Shown here: positions 1-6,600 of the stretch, piece by piece
How the letters are laid out: each line of letters begins with the position of its first letter
How positions within the stretch are numbered: position 1 is the stretch's first letter
Source: an uncultured Muribaculaceae bacterium
GTDB lineage: Bacteria > Bacteroidota > Bacteroidia > Bacteroidales > Muribaculaceae
Reading direction: 5' to 3'
Length of the DNA stretch: 13,155 nt
NCBI GenBank assembly: GCA_904501735.1
Contig: CAJGBY010000026.1
Span: 1 to 13,155, forward strand
The notes under the pieces: model-generated
The model's database searches: none
What the model saw: only the letters and a program-made list of their open reading frames with translations
What the model was told of the DNA's origin: nothing
Translations under genes and position numbers: made by a program

Positions 1-137
1 AGCGAGTGCCAGTCCGCAATAAAAAAGTAGCAATTATAGTCATTTTGCATCTGCAAAAAACTCTTCACAGCGCCAAAATAATTACCCAAATGCAAATTGC
101 CCGTAGGGCGAATACCACTTACAACAGTCTCTTTCAT
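1..137 (-). CDS. trpS: Tryptophanyl-tRNA synthetase, N-terminal part (gene runs off the left edge)
   Basis: Cytoplasmic enzyme that charges tRNA(Trp) with tryptophan using ATP. Only the first 45 codons are inside the window; the rest lies beyond base 1. The reading frame begins MKETVVSGIRPTG and continues with LHLGNYFGAV, which holds the class I synthetase HIGH-type signature (H16-L-G-N) in the position typical of TrpS, then ends with the family-typical ADWHS. The ATG at 135-137 is the natural start because the conserved SGIRPTG strand follows after six residues, as in other TrpS proteins. A consensus Bacteroidota promoter lies about 90 bp upstream. This is a housekeeping gene and marks the edge of the accessory region. 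Identification is by recognition of the motif; the C-terminal KMSKS loop cannot be seen here. Confidence 0.93.
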   Translation of the reverse strand, partial: MKETVVSGIRPTGNLHLGNYFGAVKSFLQMQNDYNCYFFIADWHS

Positions 138-189
138 ATCTAGTTACAATTATTTAATATTACCATCCAAAGTCAATCAACACCGACCA

Positions 190-217
190 TTGACCGTCGA
201 CTGTTGACTGTTGACTA
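190..217. repeat. Four degenerate 7-mer tandem units (TTGACTG type)
   Basis: Consecutive units TTGACCG, TCGACTG, TTGACTG and TTGACTA with a 7-bp period. A longer array of the same type lies at 12654-12717, so this is an interspersed, low-complexity repeat family of the genome rather than a gene-specific element. Confidence 0.75.
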
Positions 218-225
218 CTAATTTG

Positions 226-256
226 CAAAGATACAAAAAAAAATTCATTTATGCAA
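226..256 (-). promoter_or_regulatory. Bacteroidota-type promoter for trpS
   Basis: On the minus strand TATCTTTG (226-233) matches the -7 consensus TAnnTTTG, and TTG (254-256) lies 20 nt upstream, the spacing expected for the -33 element. The transcript would start near 219 and give a leader of about 80 nt before the trpS ATG at 137. The leader contains the 7-mer repeats at 190-217. Confidence 0.6.
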
Positions 257-269
257 CACCCTCCCCCAC

Positions 270-284
270 GACCCCAACGGGGTC
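270..284. repeat. GC-rich palindrome GACCCC-AAC-GGGGTC
   Basis: A perfect 6-bp inverted repeat with a 3-nt loop. An almost identical palindrome with AGC as loop is at 3211-3225, and a broken version begins near 3557. No T-tract follows on either strand, so it is read as a dispersed hairpin repeat rather than a terminator. Confidence 0.6.
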
Positions 285-313
285 GCACAACCACACCCCA
301 TCGCCTCAAAAAC

Positions 314-348
314 AAAAAAAAAAATTCGCCCGCCAATTGGCGGACGAA
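314..348 (-). terminator. Intrinsic terminator of the acidic-paralogue / WG-repeat operon
   Basis: Read on the minus strand, a 10-bp stem (TTCGTCCGCC pairing with GGCGGGCGAA, one T-G pair, loop AATT, 325-348) is followed by a run of eleven T residues (314-324). It begins two bases after the TGA stop of paralogue A, and should end the transcript that starts upstream of 2710. Confidence 0.9.
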
Positions 349-349
349 A

Positions 350-1252
350 TCACATATTTACCATATCAATTATACTCTTAGGCAACACCACTCTATAGTC
401 AACTCTCAAACCACCCAAATCTAAATCATCGAAATAATTTGCCAACGATTCATCCAATTTTCTATAAATATCAGGATATATTTCACGGAGGTTCATGCAA
501 TAAACATCAGTGGTTTTTGCCTCGCGCATAAGAGCCACCACCGAAGCCACCTCATCGTCGGTGATATAAACCGAGTTAATCGTCGTAAAAATATTATTAT
601 CATCCCCCTCCTCAACCATTTTTGGCGATAAATCATGATTCACCCACAACACATTGCCATCTATTTCAGCCACATTCGTGATTACATATTTTCTCACCCC
701 AGCCAAATCGATAATTTGTCGAGGTATCTCGAGTGCAAACTCGTCGGCATAAAAATCAATGGCAATATTGACAGTATCAGAATTAAAATCAACAAGCTCT
801 TTATCCGAGAGAGTCTCGGCATAAAAGCTAATCCAGTTGACAAATCTCGAGTGGAGTTTTGCCTCGTATTCCTCCTCTTCGTCCTCATACTCTTCATCTT
901 CATAATCTTCGTCCTCACACTCTTCGTCAGGATTGAATCCATATTTTTGGATGCAATAGTCAATCACCCCATCGTCATACTCAAAATAGTCATCGATTTC
1001 CTCACGGATAAAGTGTGCCGTTACGGCGATTTGATATATCTTATATATCTCTTTTTCAAGCAAATCATAAATAGTTGGGTGCGACTGCTCTATGCCAAGT
1101 TCGTTGATATCGGTTGTCCCTTTTTCTCGAATAAGCGCCACGAGGGTTTCAACATCGGCATCAGCCATCTCAAACTCGCCATATGCATTAGCACACACCG
1201 ATCCACAGTGTGAATAACCCAAACAAAGGTCTTCGTCGATTGTTATTTTCAT
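350..1252 (-). CDS. Acidic two-module protein of unknown function, paralogue A
   Basis: I do not recognise this 300-residue family and assign no function. It begins MKITIDEDL like its two paralogues in this window. Two copies of one module are visible: VETLVALIREKGTTD (from residue 34) with LEIPRQIIDLAG (174-185), and VASVVALMREAKTTD (from 235) with VVLPKSIIDM (288-297). The core is roughly V-A-L-I/M-R-E-x2-T-T-D-x12-P-x-I-Y-x2-L, and each module closes with an IID(M/L) strand. Residues 108-130 are almost pure Asp/Glu/Tyr, so the protein is strongly acidic. There is no signal peptide or membrane segment, so it is probably cytoplasmic. It is the last gene of a three-gene operon (B, WG-repeat, A), 73 bp after the WG gene, and is followed at once by a strong terminator. 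Nucleotide identity with B near the 5' end is high (20 identical bases at 1107-1126 and 2577-2596), suggesting recent duplication or gene conversion. Confidence 0.85.
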   Translation of the reverse strand: MKITIDEDLCLGYSHCGSVCANAYGEFEMADADVETLVALIREKGTTDINELGIEQSHPTIYDLLEKEIYKIYQIAVTAHFIREEIDDYFEYDDGVIDYCIQKYGFNPDEECEDEDYEDEEYEDEEEEYEAKLHSRFVNWISFYAETLSDKELVDFNSDTVNIAIDFYADEFALEIPRQIIDLAGVRKYVITNVAEIDGNVLWVNHDLSPKMVEEGDDNNIFTTINSVYITDDEVASVVALMREAKTTDVYCMNLREIYPDIYRKLDESLANYFDDLDLGGLRVDYRVVLPKSIIDMVNM

Positions 1253-1325
1253 AATGTTAAAGTTATCAGTAAAATTTTAATGTAAATTTCTCTCCACAAC
1301 AAAACGTGGAGTACCACTTCAAATA

Positions 1326-2069
1326 TTACCAATCGGGAGCGCAAATAAAACCTATTTCATCTAGTTCTTCTTGCTCTTCGTCGCTAAGATTTTTGTACTC
1401 TCCGTCGGAGATAAATCTCTTGTCGAGCGTTACTCTACCCTTCACGCCATCCTTCACGAAAACAAAATCACTGCCTACTCCTTCATCATATATTTCGTCA
1501 TATTCGGGTTTTATGTAAATAAGTCCAAGCTCGTATGCCAACATACCTTGTTTACCATCTGCTTCCAATGGGAGTACACCATCGCACGGCATATAATGCT
1601 TTTGTATTTCATAAGGAGTGAACACCTCGCCACCTACCATCAACGCAAAGTGTTGCTTGTCCTCTTTCTTCCAAACTGCGTAAAATGGAGTCATAAATAT
1701 AGGCAATATGAGATGATACTCAAACTTGGTGATAGGCGTACCTTTCCCGTCACGTTGCACAAGCCCCACATATTCGCCTTGTTTTGCCATCACAGGAGTA
1801 GATTTATAATAATAAGGCTCCAACATACCAAAACCATCATAAATAGCTGGCACTACTATTTCTCCTAATATATTTTTCAACCCTTTTTTGCCGTTTTCTT
1901 CAAAAACTTCGTCTTTCCAATCGTAATCCGACTGTAGTTGCTCTTTTTCTTGCATGAGTTTAAAAATCTCAAAACCTGAACCTGATTCATCCTCAAGTCG
2001 TTTTATCTCAGCATTGATAAATTCCAATTTATCGGCTTGTTCTTTGGTTGCTTTTATTCTATCTTCCAT
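1326..2069 (-). CDS. WG-repeat-containing protein
   Basis: A 247-residue protein with a charged, probably helical N-terminus (residues 1-50) followed by about four degenerate WG/KWG-type beta repeats: around 58-78 (NGKKGLKNILGE then VVPAIYD), 96-121 (KQGEYVGLVQRDG), 170-195 (DGKQGMLAYELG then IKPEYDEIYD) and 206-225. The alternation of a G-K-x-G-hydrophobic strand with a (V/I)-x-P-x-(I/E)-Y-D strand is the family signature. WG-repeat proteins are common in Bacteroidota, usually with no known biochemical role, and serve as binding scaffolds. It lacks a signal peptide, so it is likely cytoplasmic. It sits between two acidic paralogues: 23 bp after B and 73 bp before A, on the same strand, so the three are most likely co-transcribed. 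A role together with the acidic proteins is inference from position only. The family call is good; the function is unknown. Confidence 0.8.
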   Translation of the reverse strand: MEDRIKATKEQADKLEFINAEIKRLEDESGSGFEIFKLMQEKEQLQSDYDWKDEVFEENGKKGLKNILGEIVVPAIYDGFGMLEPYYYKSTPVMAKQGEYVGLVQRDGKGTPITKFEYHLILPIFMTPFYAVWKKEDKQHFALMVGGEVFTPYEIQKHYMPCDGVLPLEADGKQGMLAYELGLIYIKPEYDEIYDEGVGSDFVFVKDGVKGRVTLDKRFISDGEYKNLSDEEQEELDEIGFICAPDW

Positions 2070-2092
2070 ATCTCTTATATTTTATTGGTTAT

Positions 2093-2710
2093 TCACTCTT
2101 CGTCTTCTTCCGATTCTACCTCTACACCTGCCATATCAATAATTTGTTGTGGGATAAAGATAGATGGATAGTAGTCTTGATAATATTCAAAACCTAATTC
2201 GTCGCATTCGCACTCTGTGTCGTATAGCTCGTAGAACAAATTATGTATGTCCTCAAATGGTGCAGTGTTGACATAGTGGCGATACCATGCCCAGAATCTG
2301 TCGTAAAACTCTTCTTCTTCCTCTCTTTGTGCCTCTGCATACGCTTCTTCACCGAAATCCTCTTCGTCTTCTTCGTCGAAATAGCTATCTTTGAAACCGC
2401 AATTCCATCGGCAATAGTCAATCAATTCGTCGGTGTCGACATCCCATTCACATTCAGCATTAAATATAGCTTTGCGCATTTCATGGTCGCATGCAGAATC
2501 GTATCTTATGCTATTAATCTCTTCTCGAAGTAGTTCGTAAATAGCTGGATGAGAGTCATAAACTCCAAGTTCATCAATATCGGTTGTCCCTTTTTCGCGG
2601 ATGAGCGCCACGAGAGTTTCGACATATTCGTCAGGCATTTCAAACTCGCCATGAGCATCGGCAATAGTATAAGAACAAAGAAAATTTTTTTCGTAAACTG
2701 TTATTTTCAT
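2093..2710 (-). CDS. Acidic one-module protein of unknown function, paralogue B
   Basis: A 205-residue homologue of the N-terminal part of paralogues A and C: MKIT start, GEFEMPDEYVETLVALIREK (residues 21-40), GTTDIDELG, SHPAIYELL, an Asp/Glu-rich middle (109-134), and FIPQQIIDMAG (185-195). It stops right after the first IIDMAG strand and closes with an acidic tail ESEEDEE, so it lacks the second module found in A and C. Compared with them it also has a shortened segment near residues 8-18. This could be the ancestral single-module form or a copy that lost its second half; the clean acidic tail and intact frame do not look like decay. It is the first gene of the B / WG-repeat / A operon and has a textbook promoter 43 bp upstream. 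No transmembrane or secretion signal. Function unknown. Confidence 0.85.
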   Translation of the reverse strand: MKITVYEKNFLCSYTIADAHGEFEMPDEYVETLVALIREKGTTDIDELGVYDSHPAIYELLREEINSIRYDSACDHEMRKAIFNAECEWDVDTDELIDYCRWNCGFKDSYFDEEDEEDFGEEAYAEAQREEEEEFYDRFWAWYRHYVNTAPFEDIHNLFYELYDTECECDELGFEYYQDYYPSIFIPQQIIDMAGVEVESEEDEE

Positions 2711-2752
2711 AGTATTTTGTGGTGTTTGATTTATGTGATTCTAAAACTCTTG

Positions 2753-2784
2753 CAAATATAGCGATTTTATCGGGATTTTCCAAA
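2753..2784 (-). promoter_or_regulatory. Consensus Bacteroidota promoter for the B / WG-repeat / A operon
   Basis: On the minus strand the -33 element TTTG (2781-2784) and the -7 element TATATTTG (2753-2760, consensus TAnnTTTG) are separated by 20 nt. Transcription would start near 2746, about 36 nt before the ATG of paralogue B. Together with the terminator at 314-348 it defines a transcript of about 2.4 kb. Confidence 0.75.
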
Positions 2785-2810
2785 TGAAGTGCGGACTATT
2801 TTTTTATGTT

Positions 2811-2987
2811 TTAGATTTTCACACGATAGCCAACAGAAATGATAACATCAAGTGTGTAAAACGGCACAGGCTTTTTTACTCCATTAACGTGTAAATTTTG
2901 CACGTTATTCTCTCTAATTAATTCTCCATCGGCAAAAACTTTAATTATGTGTCGACGTATATTCGACTCTTCTCTATCAAACAACAT
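2811..2987 (-). pseudogene. Remnant of a RhuM-family gene
   Basis: An open stretch of 58 codons reads MLFDREESNIRRH, then VFADGEL, and ends KPVPFYTLDVIISVGYRVK before an early stop. These are hallmark pieces of the RhuM family: a winged-helix-like LFxxxxSxIxRHIxxVFxxGEL region followed by the very conserved YYNLDVIISVGYRVKS. Intact family members are roughly 300 residues or more, so only about 60 residues survive. An in-frame stop lies five codons upstream of the ATG (3000-3002). A piece that looks like the preceding sequence (NFDNLVQQ) is in another frame, pointing to a frameshift, and downstream sequence after YRVK is not similar to the family. RhuM genes often sit inside type I R-M loci, which fits its place downstream of hsdR on the same strand. 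It is unlikely to be functional. Confidence 0.75.
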
Positions 2988-3042
2988 TGCTGAACGAGAT
3001 TATCGAAATTCATGTTATTGTTCATGATGTTCGTTTTTTAAT

Positions 3043-3067
3043 GTAGGGACGCACGGCTCGTGCGTCC
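3043..3067. repeat. REP-like palindrome with GTAG head, copy 1
   Basis: GTAG (3043-3046) is followed directly by a perfect 9-bp inverted repeat GGACGCACG / CGTGCGTCC with loop GCT. A GTAG tetranucleotide at the 5' foot of a palindrome is the hallmark of REP elements mobilised by REP-associated tyrosine transposases. No such transposase is in the window. Confidence 0.65.
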
Positions 3068-3113
3068 GATAATCAATAGATGATAGTCACAAACTAAGTT
3101 ATCTTTTACAATG

Positions 3114-3146
3114 TAAAGATACAAAAAAAATCCCCTAATAACCAAA
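3114..3146 (-). promoter_or_regulatory. Degenerate promoter, possibly the old promoter of the RhuM remnant
   Basis: On the minus strand TTTG (3143-3146) and TATCTTTA (3114-3121) are 21 nt apart; the last base of the -7 element differs from the TAnnTTTG consensus. It points at the RhuM remnant, with a REP-like palindrome in between. It may be a decayed promoter. Confidence 0.3.
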
Positions 3147-3181
3147 TAAATAGAGCAGAAAGTCACACACCCCACCCCCAT

Positions 3182-3205
3182 GTAGGGACACGGCATGCCA
3201 TGTCC
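3182..3205. repeat. REP-like palindrome with GTAG head, copy 2
   Basis: GTAG (3182-3185) is followed by an imperfect palindrome GGACACGG-CATG-CCATGTCC (one mismatched pair). It has the same orientation and layout as the element at 3043-3067, 139 bp away. Confidence 0.6.
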
Positions 3206-3210
3206 GTTCC

Positions 3211-3225
3211 GACCCCAGCGGGGTC
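3211..3225. repeat. GC-rich palindrome GACCCC-AGC-GGGGTC
   Basis: A perfect 6-bp inverted repeat, a near copy of the one at 270-284. It lies five bases after the second REP-like palindrome. Confidence 0.6.
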
Positions 3226-3232
3226 ACACGTC

Positions 3233-3286
3233 AGTAGTAACCACAGCGTGGTCGAGCCCACTGGCGAGCCACCTGCGGACAGAAGC
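3233..3286. repeat. Hairpin repeat, copy 1 (AGTAGTAACC ... CACCTGCGGACA)
   Basis: Shares its flanks AGTAGTAACCrCAGCGTG and CACCTGCGGACA with the copy at 3493-3538. The centre differs in sequence but can still pair: GTGGTCG pairs with CGAGCCAC (one bulged G) around a 10-nt loop. Conserved arms with a variable, pairing centre suggest that the fold matters, or that the element is mobile. Confidence 0.6.
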
Positions 3287-3445
3287 ACATCCATCTCACC
3301 CCTCCCTAGTCCCATAGGGACGCAAGAACACAGGCAGGGGTGACAAAATTGCGAGTAAGCGAGAGCAACGAAGTTTACTTCAGTTGCCGAGCATGAGCAA
3401 TTTGGACGAAGTCAAACCCCTGATAGAGATATATAGAATAAATAA

Positions 3446-3486
3446 ACCCCGTAGGGGTGAAAGAGCAGGAGGTCTCCGAAGGAGAC
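3446..3486. repeat. Two adjacent short palindromes
   Basis: ACCCC-GTA-GGGGT (3446-3458) and GTCTCC-GAA-GGAGAC (3472-3486). They belong to a run of hairpins between 3182 and 3590, where I see no credible gene. Confidence 0.55.
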
Positions 3487-3492
3487 ACACGA

Positions 3493-3538
3493 AGTAGTAA
3501 CCGCAGCGTGACCGAAGGGTCACCTGCGGACAACAAGC
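3493..3538. repeat. Hairpin repeat, copy 2 (AGTAGTAACC ... CACCTGCGGACA)
   Basis: Contains a strong hairpin at 3501-3529: CCGCAG then GTGACC pairing with GGTCAC then CTGCGG, with one bulged C and loop GAAG. It is a diverged second copy of 3233-3286. An open frame crossing it on the plus strand is a by-product of the repeat. Confidence 0.65.
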
Positions 3539-3590
3539 TCACCCCCTCCCCCCCCCGACCCCAGCGGGCCCATAGGGGTGACATACCCCC

Positions 3591-3626
3591 TGTCCAAGTT
3601 GTCCATCTTGTCCAAGTTGTCCACTT
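3591..3626. repeat. 9-bp tandem repeat array, left copy
   Basis: Four units with a 9-bp period: TGTCCAAGT, TGTCCATCT, TGTCCAAGT, TGTCCACTT. The first 28 bases (3591-3618) recur exactly at 12921-12948 in the same orientation. The two arrays bracket the hsd operon, paralogue C and the repressor gene. Confidence 0.85.
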
Positions 3627-3631
3627 CACAC

Positions 3632-3662
3632 AAAAAAAGCCTTGCAACTTTTTGCAAGGCTT
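3632..3662 (-). terminator. Intrinsic terminator of the type I R-M operon
   Basis: Read on the minus strand, an 11-bp perfect stem AAGCCTTGCAA / TTGCAAGGCTT (3652-3662 with 3637-3647), loop AAAG, is followed by a T-tract (3632-3638). It lies 19 bp after the hsdR stop codon. Confidence 0.92.
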
Positions 3663-3680
3663 ACAGAAAAAAAATTAATA

Positions 3681-6600
3681 TCAATTATTATCTGACGATT
3701 CGGCAGCTTTGTGGTAGTCCACTATGTTCTCCGCATCGGTATAAGTCACAACAGAGGCAAATGGCACATCGTTGGTCAATTCGGCAGTATCTTTCGACTC
3801 GAGTTCTCTCATTGAGTTAGCAACCACATAGAGATACATAGCACCTACTACTTTGATAGCCATATTCACCTCTTGTTCGGTAGCATTAGGTGCAATATGC
3901 GCCTCGTCGTTTCGCCATTGGCGCAACATTTCCAAATATTGTTGAAAAGCAAAACGATTTGCGTCGGTGGTGTTTTTCAACCATCTCAAACATTTAAATG
4001 CAAAAATACATTCTGCCAATGCAGGTTCTTTAGTCGGAGTGTTAGGATTGCGAGGCACATCTTCTTGATACAACAAGTAGTACAATTTCTTCAAATAAGC
4101 CTCATATTTTGCTACAAGCGAGTTGAAATATGTTCGCTTATCGAGCAGACCAATCGTATCATTCACATAGGCATTGTTCAACGCCGTTTTCACCAAACCA
4201 TCTACGCCATCCAATTGAGGGATGCTTGCAGTGTTTAATGTATGGAACAGCATATCCACCACTTCCTCGGTGTTGTAAAAAACACTAATTTCAGCATCAT
4301 GGGCATTGCATAGTGCCTCTTTCAATCGTTCCTCGTCGTAGACAAAGTTCGATGCTTTAGCTGTGCGCTCAGCCAACGCATCTACAAAACGACGAATAAG
4401 AGTGACAGAGAATGCCTGTTCGCGCTCGAGCACTTCGGCAAAGTTATAGTATTTCTCAATTTCTAACGCTACTTTTTCATCGAATTTTTCTCTAACTATT
4501 TGAATCAAAATATCATAATTATTACCAGCATGGAATGCGTCGATAACTTGAGGGTCGGAGAGTATAGCATCCCAAATCTGACGCAAAATCTTATCGTTTT
4601 CGTTGAGCAGACCTTCGAATTGACTATTAGCCAAATTCAATATTTCGGCAACAGTTTTTTCCTCGTCTTCTTTTTTCTGACCTGGGTCGCCAATTCGAGG
4701 TGAATCAATCACTTGGCTTTCATCTTCAAGGTCGAGTTGACCCTCAAATGCCATTTGTATGCGCAACTTATCCAAGTCAATAAGCTCCATGATTTCCATA
4801 GGCAATGTCTCTTTTGTATAAGGTAAGAACTTATAGAAAATCTTGCAGAAAACATAGAAACGCTCCAAGTCGGGGTCGGTGAAATTCATGAATTGAGCAA
4901 TAAAACCATATTGGCGCACATATCTACCCACCAATTGGCGGTAGCGATATTGTTCCTCATCGGTGAGATTCACCACTCGGTCGTCAACAATACGTTTAAG
5001 TATCGATGGCACACCAGCTGTGCCTTTTTGAGTCAATAGTGCATCGGTCACCATTTTCACCTCGGTATCATTGAAAATCATAAAGTCCTCAATGTCCGAT
5101 TTGAGAGTATACACACGTTGAGTATCCACCTCGCCATCCAAAGCTGTTTCGGTGTAATAACGTTGGAAAGCCTCTTGCACCTGTTGAGGGTCGTTTCTAA
5201 AGTCGATGACCATCGTGTCGTCTTTACCTGGATAGCAACGATTGAGGCGCGACAAAGTTTGAATACACTGAATACCACCCAAGATTCTATCTACATACAT
5301 TGTATGCAACAATGGTTGGTCAAATCCAGTTTGGAATTTCTCTGCCACAATGAGTATCTTATAATCGTCTTCTTTGAATTTTTCTCTGATGCCATCGTCA
5401 AACACAGCATTATCATTCATATTAGCCTCGGTGCATCTACGGCCGTGACTATCTTCCACCTCGCCCGAGAATGCTACTAATGTCTTGATTTGACCATCAT
5501 AGTTGTCAGCAATCAAGCGGTCGAGCAAACGTTTGTAGTCGGCTGCCGCACGGCGCGAGTCACACACCACCATAGCTTTGGCTTTGTGGCCAATCTTCTT
5601 GATAGTGTGTTGCATGAAATGCTCGAGCATCATGTGGGCTTTGCGCAACATGATATACGGATTTTTGTTCAACTCACTATATATCACACTGAGAGCCTTT
5701 TTCTCACCAAACAATCGTTCTTGGTCTTCAGTAGGATTCTTCTCTATGAGTTCGAACATCGTAGTGTAGTTCTTGTAGTTTACAAGCACATCGAGGATAA
5801 ATTTCTCGTCTATTGCCTGTTTCATCGAATAGAGGTCGTGAGCCTTACCTTTGTCGGGACCCTCTTGTATGCCATAGAGGGCATAAGTTTTGTCCTTAGG
5901 CGTAGCCGTAAATGCAAAATAGCTGATATGCGACATTTGTCGGCGCATCACTTGCATATATGCGAGCAAAGCATCTACTTGGTCTTCATAGTCGGCAGGG
6001 TTAAAGTCCGATAGTTGTTGCAAATCGGCATCGGTCGAGAGGGCGTTGACGATGTCTTTCGTAGCCTCATTACCAATCGCAGTGTGAGCCTCATCCACAA
6101 TGATAGCATATTTGCGTTGTTGGTTACGCTTGAGGTGTTCGAGTGCGAAAGCAAATTTTTGCACTGTAGAGATGATGATGCGGTGTCCGCCTTCGTTGAG
6201 TGCAGTAGCCAAGTTTTTCGAACCACGACGGATGTCCTTCACTGTGCCTGCTACGGTTTCGAAGTTTACCACATCGTCCGCCATATTGCGATTGAGCACG
6301 ATGCGGTCGGTCACCATGATGATGCTATCGAATAGAGGTGTACGGTCGGGATTGGTCATGTTGGCAAGTTGATGAGCCAACCAAGCCATCGACTTCGTCT
6401 TGCCCGAACCAGCCGAGTGCTGAATCAAATAGTTGTGACCAGGACCATCCGTTGCTGCCATTTGGCGCATCTTGCGCACAGCGCGCAACTGATGGAAACG
6501 AGGGAAGATGACCACCGTTTTGTCGCCATCTTTATATCGTTTGATGAAATTTTCGATAATATCGAGTAGCGAGTCGGCTTGCAATATCTCGCGCCACATA

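Noticed and set aside
635..1213. Plus-strand open frame of 192 codons opposite paralogue A
   Set aside because: It is antisense to a gene with two clear paralogues in this window; the hydrophobic translation results from the Asp/Glu-rich codons on the other strand.
1292..1311. Hairpin CTCCAC / GTGGAG between the WG-repeat gene and paralogue A as a terminator
   Set aside because: The stem is only 6 bp with an 8-nt loop and no T-tract follows on the minus strand.
3591..3626. CRISPR array
   Set aside because: The period is 9 bp with no spacers, and no cas gene is present.
3457..3678. Plus-strand open frame of 73 codons
   Set aside because: It runs through hairpin repeats, a 9-bp tandem array and the hsdR terminator stem; its translation is explained by the repeats and there is no promoter or start context.
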